From assembly GCA_902702965.1 (NCBI GenBank), contig CACRXP010000418.1:35433-99432 (forward strand): a DNA stretch of 64,000 bases, written 5' to 3'. The stretch comes from Spirometra erinaceieuropaei. Lineage: Eukaryota > Platyhelminthes > Cestoda > Diphyllobothriidea > Diphyllobothriidae. The notes under the pieces are model-generated. The model did not search any database. It saw only the letters and a list, made by a program, of their open reading frames with translations, and was not told the origin of the DNA. Positions 35,392 through 48,700 of this stretch are shown here, piece by piece. How positions within the stretch are numbered: position 1 is the stretch's first letter; each line of letters opens with the position of its first letter. The translations under genes and the position numbers were made by a program.

Positions 35392-35483
35392 NNNNNNNNN
35401 NNNNNNNNNNNNNNNNNNNNNNNNNNNNNNNNNNNNNNNNNNNNNNNNNNNNNNNNNNNNNNNNNNNNNNNNNNNNNNNNNNN
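35392..35483. other. assembly gap, 92 N
   Basis: Run of N. Sequence continuity across it depends on scaffolding. Confidence 1.
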
Positions 35484-36624
35484 CCAGCCCGACCAATTTA
35501 CATCCGCCCTAATTTTAGAAACGAGAATTAGAAGGGTTTTTGTGCTAGTTTTGCATCACCGTAACGGTAGCAACCCATGCTACGTTGCAAGAAAATAATT
35601 CAGGCTGTGAGCATAATTACAGGAAGTAAAACTTCCACAGCACCTATCTCTTATATCTCAACTCACCTATTATATTCCACTGGCAAAACAAAATCAAGCA
35701 AAGTGTATATGCGAAGGAGCAATCTGATCTTACCACGGGTGCGACGTGTGCTGGTCTGTACGCATATACGAACCGGACCCCAACATCTCAAACCTTTCAC
35801 CAGTGAGTTGTTGTAAGGACAACTCTGATGGACTCATCCCAGCTTTCCATCTAGCCCTGTGCAGAAATCAGTCAATTGGCCAGTCAGCGACCTGCTGAGC
35901 CGCGACCTTTAGCTTATCATGGTACTCTATAAGTTCATCGGACCTATCACGGTGAGAAGAGCGAACTTCCAGTCGACCTGGTGAAAATGCATGCGAAGTC
36001 GACCTCTCTTTTCTCACCTTCGACATGCACGGGCGACAAGTCCGTATAAATCTGACTGTAGATAGAATAAAGCACAGTGGCTGACGCATTACGAAAATTC
36101 TGCGTGCAACACGACTGATTGGTTCCCTTCGCGTCTTGTACAATAGCACATCCTTGGTATAGACACCGAATGGCATAAGGGAAACAATGAGCATAGAGTG
36201 GGCACATTTCATTACTATTATCATCGTTTGGACATGCGATCCCATAGGGTCTTATCCTTTTGTCGCTTTTTACTTGAGCAGTGTCTCCGAAATTTGGCGC
36301 TCCTTTTCCACAAATCCCCAGTTTGATAAAAACTTTTTTACTTACAAATTAATTAATGATTCCTACCGTGCTTTCTGTAGAGCATAATGGATTTCCTCTG
36401 TATGCCAACCGCACTCCCTCCAACCAGTCAGCGTTCTATCACAGCTCCAAGGACAGTTGTCCCAAAACCAATGGTAATGGTGATTTCATTTTTATATTCA
36501 TCGTGAACTGTAGAATCAGCTGTTTTCGACGAAACCTTTTTCGGCAGCGAATGAACCAGCACAAATAGGTACGTTTTTATTCCTCTAAACACCCGTTCCT
36601 GCCGGATGTTTATAGATATATCAG
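35484..36624. other. upstream of first visible Nup107 exon
   Basis: An N-terminal Nup107 exon ending in phase 1 would be expected upstream, but I could not identify one here with confidence. Confidence 0.3.
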
Positions 36625-36763
36625 AGATCCACAATGATTATTACAGAAAGTGGAAAGAGAACGAAGATGATCCTCTACTAATGTCGAACGAATTTTACAC
36701 ATTGGACACCCAGTTTGCGCAGGCCCTCCAGAACATGAGCCCACGGTTTTCTGCTGTCACTGG
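36625..36763 (+). CDS. NUP107: Nup107 exon 1 of those visible
   Basis: Acceptor GATATATCAG, donor CTGG then GTAATT. It starts with two bases of a split codon and ends with two. It encodes IHNDYYRKWKENEDDP and FAQALQNMSPRFSAVTG, aligned to the helix before the TASMLW region of vertebrate Nup107; similarity is weaker here. An alternative acceptor at 36615 would add three codons in the same frame. The following intron is only 36 bases. Confidence 0.7.
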
Positions 36764-39700
36764 GTAATTTCTACCTTCTCAACATCCACCCTCCCCCAGA
36801 GATCAAAACAATCGTTTGATACTAGAGGCCATCCAGCTTGAACGCTCAGTCTGGCGGCTTTTGCACGCATTGTATACCGACCGTATCGCCAGCGACAGTT
36901 CTATAGATGACACGGAAGGCGTGAATGTACGTTTTGGTTTCTTACTTTCTGTCCCTACTCCTCAATTTAAGAACACTTTATCATATATGCGCTACCAAGC
37001 TGCCCTAGGAGACGTCTGACGCAACGCGACATAGTTTGCACTATTCGGACCTTTTTCTGCTCCCAACTGCTTTAATGCGCTAGACTTTGCTACTTTTGGC
37101 TTAAGGAAATTCACTCGAGTTTGCCGCATTTCATCGTCACAGAACTCAAAAGTCCGCATTTGACCGAATTGTTTGTCTCCCGAATTGGGCTTTCATTTGA
37201 AATGCCCTTAAACTCTAAACACGTAGGACGCGCTCCCAGAATAACCACTGTCTTGCTATCTGGACTGCCTCTCGGTTTTGCGTTCGAGGCTTGTATTTAC
37301 CACCGAAACTTGCGAGAACTCGCCTAAAGTCGTTGCTGTCTATCGGGGCGGCGGGGGTTCCCAAGTGTGAGCAAAATACTGATAATTGAAGAATTATCCT
37401 ATGCAACTTCGTATACCACAACGGACTAGGTACCAACAGCTATCTTGCCAGCCAGGGGCCGTACTCCACTTCGGGAATACTCGAAAAAAACTGGCATGCA
37501 TATTTTTCTCATAAATTGCACATGATTATTATAGAACCAACCGATTTTTTTGAGAGCAACTATCAAGAATCTAGTCTTCTCTAACTTAATGTTGGGAACT
37601 TGTGTCTTCTTTTAACATGGCCTTGGCATATGGAGTATTCTGAGTTTGAGAACTTAGTAACCACTATGCCATTCGAAACATCTCCTCTGTTTGTATATGT
37701 ACTTAATGTTTCCAATCTACTTCAAACAACTGTGGGTCTACATCACCTTGCTATGGGGGGGGACATCTCGGTGTTTATGAAATACCTGATTATATCCCAA
37801 AACTGGGACGTTTTGTGAGCATACCGATTACACTTGCAGAGAGCACCACTATCGTGCCGGGAAGGATCGGAGGTGAATCTTGCGCGGAATTGTTTATAAG
37901 GAGGTGGGCTTGCTCCCATTTCACGTTAGCAGGACAATCGGGGATGGGCGCCGTGTTGCTCTCCGATGGCGAGTAAGAGCGTTGTAAGGGCTAACCTTGG
38001 AAGCGTGACCGCGTTTTCCGAATAGGACTTAGTTATTTTGTGAGTTGGCGACCTTCCAAGCCATAATTTTCACCACTTTATGATGGTTTTGTAAGCGATA
38101 GGCTAAATCTGGTGTAATCCCGCTCGCCGTCATCTTCGAACGCGTTTTAATAAGTAGGATTTACGGTAAACCTCAAACTCGCCCCTTACCACTACTTGCT
38201 GAGGCATTTCTTAACCATAAGTGCTGTGCGCCGATCTGTATTGATTGGAGGATAGAAATTAGAATCTCTGTCTTGTGCTAGAGCTGAGTGTCCACGACCC
38301 ACGCAGGCAACCGCTCGGCGATTAGTCGGCATCAACCAATGATACGTCAGATAGGGAGGGGGGAGGAAGATGCACACACGGATACCCTCACCTGCTTTAG
38401 CCCGCCGGTCCAGGGGGCTACCGGGATGTGGCCGCTAGATAGAGCCCAGCTTCAGGGAGTCGCAGGAAACAATGACCGCAGAGTAGACGCATTACCATTA
38501 CGACTATCATCGTTTGAATGGAGATGCACATGAAGCAGCCTTCGGTAGCTCATTTTTGTATGTGTAACCACACTACTGTTTTATACCGTTGGATTGTTAA
38601 ATGATCAATTACGAATAGGGAATGGATATGGTGTCCCTGCAGTTTCCGTCAGGTGATCATCCACTGGTACATTTTTCCTTGTTACAGGCCATGGTTACTT
38701 TTAAGTACTTTGGATGACAAATAATGCCTTTTCGCTGCGTTGAGCAGTTCTATCGCAGGAGTCTAGGCCGAGATGCTAAGCTTACCGTCAGTGAGTGGGG
38801 GGGGGGTGGTAACAGGTCGTCAAACCTTTGTCCTCCCACCTTACGCTCAGGCTACTCACTTTCCGGTAGTAAACCAGATTTGAGCGCAGCGTTCATCAGT
38901 CTGCCCTGCAAACAGTGCAGAAGTTGACGCTTTGATTTTGTACTTTGTGTTCTGCAATCAGGAAGTGTTAGTTAACGTCGCCCACATGAGACTGCATATT
39001 TCAGGATTGCAACTGACAGACCTACACTCGAAGGACAGAGTCTTTGGCTTAAACAGTGCGCGTTGACTACGTGGCGGGTTCACATGTCGAGTCCCCTTCA
39101 CTCCAGTCAATTCATAAGTCAAAAGTGTCTTTGCCAGCAGCACTTCTCCAGCCACAGTTAACATGGACAGCTCTCCCGCAGGAAACCCAAAAATCCCGTT
39201 TCAGACACGATGCAAGAACTCTTGCCCTTTTTGGGGATCCTTTCACAAATCCAGCACACCACTTATCCACGGACTACTTTCTTCACAGGATTTTGCCTAG
39301 ACATGGCTCATTGCAGTTATCTCTGAGAGTGTGCCTGTCTACGCCATCTTATTGGCCAACATTCTTTGCCCTGATTATGCCTATTCACTCTGACACCTCA
39401 ACCCTGGACTCACGCGCATACGGAATTTTTTTTTACATTTCAGCCTACCTATCATTCAGAAAAGGAAATAGCCGGAATGCTTTATAAAAAGGATAAGGAG
39501 CTGCGTGAAGCACAAGTAAGTCCTCCTGCCTCCGTACGGTGGCTGTCATTTGATTTCGATTTTCTTTTTACCTCTATCACCTAGTCGTTTACAGTTGTTG
39601 TACTGCCGGGTTTGCTTCTCTACATGGCGTAAACGACGGGAATTGAATGTGTAGCCCTACTGAGAAGATAGTGCACAGGTACTCCATTAATACGGGGAGG

Positions 39701-42700
39701 ATGTTAATAGGGGTGTTATGAGTAGGGCAGATAGGGGTGGCAGCAAACGGAATCTGCGGATGATATCGAGAAAACGCATATTTCTGTCACGTGTTTCTTT
39801 TACCACGCCAAAGAAACGCCGGAACAGAACGCACCGTTTGAAAGTTTGCGAATTAGGACCGCGTAAACAGACAGAAAACGGGTTATTGGTTAATTGTGAC
39901 CAGCTTGGGCAAGGCGATATGCGGCGGGAAAACCTGACCTTAACCCCAATCCCGACCTTATCTTTAACTTCACCTTAACTCCACCCCTTCCGCAAACTTA
40001 ACCGCAACCGTAACCCTGGTTAACATGCCTACGTAAACGAAATAAGTAGACACTTTGTAGTAGTAAAAACTAGAGAGTCACATATCCGATAGTGGCCGCA
40101 AAAACACCCGGACCGCATGTCTTCTTTTCGGTGTTTTTGCTAGTACGTACGTATAATAACCAGGCTAAGAGGAATTCCGCCTGCATACTCGAAGAGAGAT
40201 TTGGTTAACGCGCTAAAAACAGTGTCAAGCCGGCCGACAGACATTCGCATTTTTTCTATTAAGGGGTTTCAACTTAGGTCAGGTGGCATTTGCCCCCAAA
40301 ACACTTCACTTGCAGCCTTTTGCAGTTCCTCTTGCTGGTTTGACTTTTACGAAAACGGACTTCTTCAGCACTAGAATTGGCGGTAACTCCTGTGCTTTTA
40401 AATCCAGCAACCAGTTTATAACCCAGAGCATGCATCTTACCTTCTATGTACAATAACATTATGGCTTCTTTAAGTGACGACCACCTGAACCTGCCACGAA
40501 CAACACTAGAGGGAACTTTGGCATAAGGACTGATGGAAGGTGATCTATCTTCGTGACGATCAGTAGGCCTTCAGAAATAATTTAAAATTAACGTTCATAA
40601 AATCAGTGTAGAAGAAGGCCGTTTTATGCTTCGTTTTCCTCACTTGACGCACACTCTGCTTCAAGGCCTGACTCTAACTGATGTGCGCACATCTGCCGTT
40701 TTTTTTTCAGATCATCATTGACTGGCTTGAGGATCGAGATCGCGAGCAGATAGAGGAGGTTGCCGAAAAGTATGAATGCCTATTCAACGAATCCACTATA
40801 TGGTACGTATTTCGAACACGTCATGACAGCCGCTTTCTTGCAGACTGGACTGTCTTTGCCATTATGTTGGTGGCCTACTTTGTATGTCGAAACTGAAATA
40901 TTTGAATGTGCCGTTCAGCGTGTGGGGGTTCCCTAAGTCTGGACACAATACTGATAACTGTAAAGAATGATCCCAATTGAATTCATGCACAATGCCATAC
41001 TGGTTTGCCAAGGACTTCCCTACCATCCAATGGCAATGCAGCGCTTTAGGACAGTTCTTACTTAATTCGCATTTATCAGCTTGCTATCAATTTCACACGG
41101 TTATATAAAGTTACGACACGCGTTACTCGGCTGCGCACCACAACACATGCCATACGTGGGGGGTGTTGTGACATTCCTGGGCGCCAGCTACCTGCGCCCG
41201 ACCCTGCCTCCGGCCTTCTTGACTCTGGGAGGAGAGAGTGCGGTGGGTACAAAGGGAGTCCACCACCACCACCACCACCACCACCACCACCACCACCACC
41301 ATCACATTCCGCATGCGCAGAGCGGTATCCGTGACGGTCGACCCAAGCACATGTCCAATGCATGCAGGTCTCGGTGACAATCGAGATGTCGTGACTGATC
41401 CATAGGCGCGTAAGGCTTGTGAAAACCTCGCGATAAATATCTTTCTGACGACGATGTTGTTTACTTGCCAGTAGCCATACTGGGCTGTAGTTACCACTAC
41501 TTCTTTGAGCCGCAAGCTAGTAATCCCGAGGATTTGCTTTTTTCCGGTCGGGAACGCAACTCGCAACCGCCGTAGTCTTCGACGCATTAATGAACAGACC
41601 GATTGATTTAACGACCTCCATTAGCCGCAGTACTAATTTCTGTAGGTCACTCTCGTGAGAACAGTCGAGGTCAGTCAGCCGGCATGCCCGGATTCAAATT
41701 CGATACTGTCGAAACCACATATATCCCTTCTGAGGACCCAGCCACTGACGTAGTTGAACAGGATGTGAAACAGAATGCGCACCCTAGCCGAACGCCAAAT
41801 CCGACATTCGCGTCGTTACTTGCTGCAATTTCATCACGTGTGTTGGATGTGGGTGTGATGATTGCCCGACCCACCGACCGTGGCGTTGGGACCAGTGTTC
41901 ACCTGTGCGCTCCCCGCGTGACTAATTACTCCGCCTAGGCGAAGTCTTAGCACCGAGTATGGAAGGGGGAGGTCGTTGCACTTGTTAATGGACTGGAATA
42001 GCCAATTCGCCGTGATATCCCAACCCCAGATGGTGGACACACTCAAGGTCTGTATCCGAGTCCGGTAGGTCAGCAAGCGTCCAACTTCAACGCTCTAACC
42101 ACCTAAACCACCTGGCCCACGCCCTGTTGATTGAGGACTTGAGTTTCCACTTCATGATTGAAGGCGTCTGCAGTTCTGCAGAAGCGGACTCACTGCAGCA
42201 GGTCGAGTAGAGAGCCGACTTTTTTCGTAGAAAAATTTCCTAATCATTACTTGCATAGAAGAGGAGTCAGCCTACGTCGTCGCATACCTGACCCTACTTT
42301 TTCTATCCCTCCCCCTTCATTTTTAGGGAGAACACTCGACATATGCTGGACACCGTGAGCCTATCCGAAATTGACGCCCGGAAGATAATCAGAGATTTGG
42401 TGAGATTTGTTCCCATACTCTGTCAAAATTTACAAGAAATTACAGGTTGTGTTGGGAGGGGAGTGGGGAGGGGAAATCCGCGGACCCACTGCAAAGCCGA
42501 TATTGCTTTGCACGCTGTTGTAGATCCCTGTTGCCCGATTTGGACATTCTCTCCGCAACCGTCTTCCAGCCCCACCTGCATATTGTCACTGCAGCGCCCT
42601 ATCCCATCATTTGTTTGACAGGCACGAACAGTTGGCTAGTGCATGGGAGAGGAAAGAGCGAGACAGAGAGAGGGGAGGGGGAGGGGACAGACAGTTAGAC

Positions 42701-45700
42701 GGACGCGCTAAAGGTCGTGATCTGAAGGGCGACTTTCTGATTGGGTATCCCCGTTCTCTCAGGACCGGAGAGTTGGGCTCAGTGACTCCTTCATAGAGTA
42801 CCGTTATGAAATTCTCAACATGATCGTCAGGTTTTCATCCTGTAGCCTGTGTCCTGTCTAATTGCGTCACTAACTTAATTCTCGGAAGGACCTCAGGCGG
42901 ATTGAATGGCATTACATTTCCATCCCGGATTGATTGATCGGCTGATCGACTCAACTATGCTGACGACATAGTCATCGTGGTGTCAAGTTACAATGGTATA
43001 CGGAATGTACTGTCACCGATGGATGAGATTGCCAGATCACTGGATTTATTTGCAAACGTTGGGATGATGAATGTCTTTCCGAGGTGCGTTTCTGTCCAGA
43101 AAAAGGCACCACTTGGGACTATTAACTGGTGGCTTGACGCAAGTATCTACATCGGGACGATGTTGCTGTGAGGTTGAGAGAGTACAAAGGCCATAATCGC
43201 TCTGACTGGTGGTGCTCGTCAGGTTTTCGCAGACCTTCGATGCATATGGGTACGTCGCGGTACCTTTCCCGGTACCGGTCAATGCTACGTCTTGGCGTAC
43301 TTGCTCAGCCGTGCACATGGAAGATTAGCGCAAACTGGAGGTTTATAATCGCCGTTGCCCAGGACTGTGGTCCTAGGACTTCGTCCTGAATGGGACAGTC
43401 CTACGCTCTGTGTAATAACATTTGGAGGATGTATCAGACCATTGAAAGGGACAGCTGAGGTAGTTTGGACACGTTCGTGAGCCGTGCCACTAGAATGAGC
43501 GTTGCTGCTCCTTAGTCTTCTCTATCGTCCACGTGGTGACACGCCTAGGCGCGGCCCCGGCCGCGCCCTCTCACACCACTTGTCTTCTTGACTATGTCTT
43601 TACGCCAGGCCCCGGTGGGGGAGAAGGCGAGGTGGATGCTGCACAAGTCCGCCATCACTGTAAACTAATCACGCGCAAGTCACCGTGCCTGCTCTCACTC
43701 TGCTGTGGAACACACGGCGGACACCGTCGGTCACGACGGTCGGACTGTTGTCCATGTGGAGACTGCAAAGAGGTGGTCAGGTCAAAACTAATCCGAACGA
43801 CTTGGAGGTGGTTCTTGGTATTTCGCTGTTTGATGCCTGTTGATGCAGAAGCAACAGGGTCGAGCGATTCAAATTGGCCGACGCAGATCGTCACAAGTAG
43901 GGGGCGGGGCGGTACAATCCGCGGCAACGTGGAGTTCGACTTGGTTGGGCATGATCAGAGCCGTGCGGAGTACATGTGAGTCTGCTGATTTTGGCAAGAC
44001 CCTAGGAAACTGAAGATCCCGAATAAACAGTGTTCCAACTGCCTTCTTGAAGTGTGTCTATTCACCTCGTAAAACGTATCGCTCTGGTCTTAGCTGCCTC
44101 TCGACGCACCCGCAGGGTTAGTCACCTTTAGAGGGGGACAGTATAGTTGAACTCCTCAGCGATTAGTCAGACGGCTTAAGTCAGGGTTGGATCCCCTTAC
44201 TGACCACCGACATCTACTATCCTTTCCCTTTCAGTACCCAGACGTCGTCTATTCAACTGACCGAGCTCTAGCCCCCCAGGACGCATCCGAGAACGATCGA
44301 TATCTTCACTATCTGTTCCTCTGCATTCGCGCGGGGGATTTACGTCGAGTAAGTCTGTTTTAACAGGCCTGAATACGCCACAAGACACTTAAATTTTGGA
44401 AAGCTTAACTCAAAGCACTCAATGGCCATAGGACTACATAAGGTGGCTTTCTGTACCGTATGGGCATTTTGTCTTTCTACCTCGAGCAATCTTATCCTAG
44501 TAAATATAGCTCTACTGTTGCCTTTGATCCTCGGCTCTGACGTCCTCCGCTATTTTTGGAAGATTTGATTTTCTTGGCAAGCGTCGACTTTTCGAAAATA
44601 GGTAAGCACTAATTAAGCGCCAAGTCCGCAACAGTTTTCATGTTCGCGCACGAAATGAAGCAAGGCGCTGCCCCCATAATCGCATCTTCCCCATTAGCAA
44701 ACGATTGTGATGTGAGAGGTCCAAAGCAGACCCATGGTTTGACTTCGGTTCAGTTCAGTCTTATTGAGAGGAATGTAGGTCTTCACCTTTGAACTCCCTG
44801 TGTGTTTACAAGCAACTAAAAAAATCTCAAAAGCTGGAAAAGGCATCATAAAGGCAACAAATAACCGGAAAAGCGTCAACTCTGCACAGATAAACAAACT
44901 GTCTTGAGGGTTAGTGGTACGAGCAATAGTACAGCGGTCGTTTCGAGTGCATGGAAATAAATAATATGCCCAGTGATAAAAGTGGCATAGGTGCATGTCA
45001 GTAAGCGTAGGCGATGGGTTGGAGACAATAATAAATTCAATTTAAAATGCTACTGAAAACTAGCAAGTAGTATTATAAAAGGGGATTTGTCAAGGTTACA
45101 GAGGTCGGGTGGTAATTTAGTGCACTGCTATACAAGTCCAGCTTCCTCTTAAAGACCTCGACGGAAGCAGATATAACAACATCCGGAGACAGGGCGTTCC
45201 AAGCCTCAAGTACCCTGTTAGATAAGAAGAACTTTCGTGTGTCCAGCCTGGCCTCGGTCTCACGTAGTTTGAATGGATGACCTCGTAGGTTTGTGGTGGT
45301 TGTTAACTCGAAGAAGTCCCCCGGTACGAGGCTGCAGTCCTGACCGCGTATGATACGGAAGGTTTGTATCAGGTCGCCCCGTAACTGCCTGTAACTCAAG
45401 GGAAAGAGATCAAGATTAGCTAACTGCGTTGCATATGGTAGTGAACCCTGTCCTGTCACACATTTCGTTGCACGCCTTTGAACCCTTTCGATGATACTGA
45501 GGTCCTTCGCGGTTCAGGGTCTCCAAGCCTGGATAGTAAATTCCAATTGCGGACGCTCAAACGTTCGAAAGACTTTAGCGAAGCAATCTTCATCAAAGGC
45601 AGAGAAAGCCCGCTTCACAAGGTAGAGAACTGACATTGCAGACTTGGCTATCTTCGTGCAGTGCAGCGAGGGTTTGAGTGAGGTCGAAATCCATAATCCC

Positions 45701-48700
45701 AAGTCCTTCTGCGAGTCCACTTCCTGCGGTGGTATACCATTCAGGCAGTAAGCCATAGATGTGACCGTTGCTGCTGTGTCCTAAAACCCCGGGGAAAATT
45801 GCACTGCATGATGAGTATTAGCGTTCATTCGGATGTTCGTGTGGTCCCCTGGCGGTTGGAATAAGTACTGCTCCCCGTGTTACGGGTACCTATCGCTGGA
45901 TTACGGGGGTGTCTATTCCCGTGTCCTGATTTTAACCCTAGCCCTGACCCGCCAAACACCAACACTAACTCTTTAGCCCCCAAACTAGCCTCAACCCTAA
46001 CCCTGCTCCTGAAATTTATCACAAGGCCATCTGTAATATGGGTGGGTACTTATTTCCGTGCTCTACCCGCTTGGCAAATCTGAACCTCGTAGGTGCGATC
46101 TTAACTGCATGGTCATATCTACGAGAGAAGTGGATGCGTCGTTTTTAATACTTTATGTCGGGGACACCACCATTTTTTATTCGAAGAAGGCGGACTTCTG
46201 ATTCCGACTTGCCCCCCCCCCCACCCCCTTGGACTTTGTTTCGAACAGAGCTACCTACCTCAGACTGCATTCCACTTCTTTCAGGCTCAGCGGTTATGTA
46301 AACTGCGAGGGGAGTTTTGGCGTGCTGCTGCCATGGATGGTTGGCGTACCTTTCACTGCCCCACGTTTGCCAAAAAGGTGGAAAATGAGGACAAATGTGA
46401 TGACGTGGCTGGAGAAGACGTAGTTGAGGGAAATCCCAACAGGATACTCAGTAAATTGGTCTCCTGGTGGAATGCGGAAAACGTAAGTCCGCTCATCACG
46501 TCTGCACCCCCAACCTCTTAGGGATTACGGCTGTAGCCACACTTTCGTCTTTTTTCACCTTTCGTATCCCCGTTGACTCGTATAATTTCCCCCCGTACTC
46601 GCCTTCATTGCTACCTCGTCACGATATCCTCCTCCTCCTCCTCCTCCTCCTCCTCCTCCTCCTCCTCCCCCGTCTTCTCCCTCCCCCGCCTACCTTCTTC
46701 ACCGCATTCCTCTCTCCTTTTTTGCCGTCATGATCTCCACCACCATCCGCATCCTAATAAGCCTCTTTGTGGAGAGGGCCTTAGAGTCAGCCTTCTGAAT
46801 TTTCCTCCATCCGGTTCAGCCCAAAATTAACCCCCACGAGAGAGCCATCTACGCAGCTCTCTCGGGAAACCTCTCTGCCCTGCTCCAAGCCCTCAAGTCG
46901 GAGTGCTGGGATGACGTCCTGTGGGCTCACTGCTGTGCCATGGTGGAATCCCGCGTTGATGCCGGCATTCGCAGCCTCTTGAACTGCGGCCCTCGCACCG
47001 ACACCATGGTAAAGTTTTTGGTTTCTTTATATGACTGATTATTGGCACTGTTGCTCCTGTTCTCTAGAAAAATAATAACTTCTTGAACGGTCATGGAATG
47101 TTTGGACTTCAAAAAAAGACAGTAAGATGTGTGCCTTTTGCTTTAAAATACCAATTGACATATTTGGAACCTGGGCTCCCTTTCAGTTCATTAACTATGC
47201 GTTGAATAGGTTGGTCAGTTAAATGCAGGCAATGTTGCGCCCGACCCTAACGAAATGCGTTACCGGGCCAACTGAGCTATGACAGGACACCGATCTGGCG
47301 AATTCGTTATTTATACAAGGGTCATAATATCAATAGGAATAGTGCGAGCGGTCTTTGATGAGCAATGAGACTCTACGATCCAATCATGCTCAACTAGCCG
47401 AAATCGCTTTGTCCCCTGGGGGTGTCAGTTTTGGACTCTTGCAAGTCGCGAGTTCACGCCGGCCATGATTTGCAGCCAGGAGTCGAAGAAGACAAATATA
47501 ACGTTGCTACTAATTGACAAGGTAGTAGTCTTTATAAATACCTGTTTGAAGATCTGGGCAGCGCCGTGAATGTGCGGGCCGTCATCTGATACTCTTACTA
47601 TTCGCTCGATTGTCTTACTGCGATGCCAGCCTCTTCACCAAAATAGACGCGTCCATTATCAAACGACGATGACAGAAGGCAGTCTGAATAACTCGATCAC
47701 TCTTTGTGGTTCTGTGGTAATAAACTGTACGATTAACTGAGCACGTTGGCATTGCCAAGGCGAAACGGCCGAACGCTCGGGGTGAATAGGCTGGCGGCCT
47801 CGCGAATGACGCTAACATGTGGTTATCTGTGTAAAGGCGAGCGATTAAATAACAAAGAACGGTGGGGAACGACCAGTGAGAATTCAGGTAGATGTTAAGA
47901 AAATTGATTTGGGTAACGTCTACCTACTAATAAGCAGTTAGCAGCAAACTGGGCGACGTTAAAACATAGACTTGCGGAAGGTCATGGATACGTACCCTCA
48001 AATGCCGTAGTTAGAAGCTGTAAAGCAACTTACAGTTCGTGACCTATCTAGTGAAAAGTCACGAACTGCAAAATAAAATCGTTTTAGTGCACGAACCGCC
48101 CACCCCACTACTGAGTTTCCTTAGAAGGCACAGTTTGGTTTATATAGTACTATATATTGACTAAGAAATGATTTATTTTACGAAACACTATCAAATAAAG
48201 AAACGAATTTGTGACAGGCTAATTATTTAAAGCCTAATTCAACCGCTAGCAGAGAAGGAAAATGTCATACGACAAAACGATAACAAACAGAACGCGTTAA
48301 TATATTGGCGCATGCTATTTGGCTTTTAAAGTTGCCGTAAGCCGGGAGGGCATAGAGCCTACTAAGTTGTCTATGGCGGTTTGGTTTATATAATTATTAA
48401 GCACAAAATCCCATTTTTTACTGCATTAAAAGATGTTTTCTTGCCTTTCCCCAATTCCTTTTGATTAATACAAAAGAATTTTCGATCACATTCCGGTCCA
48501 GGCTATTGGCGGGAATAAAAATGCTTCGAAGACCGTAGATAGAGGGGCTGGCTGTGGTCTAAAATATTGGATTATAGCCGTAAGCCGAATTTGAATCATA
48601 TCTCCTTTAAGCGGTGAACAGAGGCACTACCCTGAGACAGCACGGTGTCCATTCGACGTCAATAAATGTCGTTGCAACCGAAGGCATGTTTTACGATGCC

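Noticed and set aside
35868..36245. 125-residue minus-strand frame upstream of Nup107
   Set aside because: No motif, overlaps other frames of similar length and has no splice support; treated as chance.
41076..41587. poly-Gly, poly-Val and poly-His frames
   Set aside because: Produced by the CAC microsatellite.
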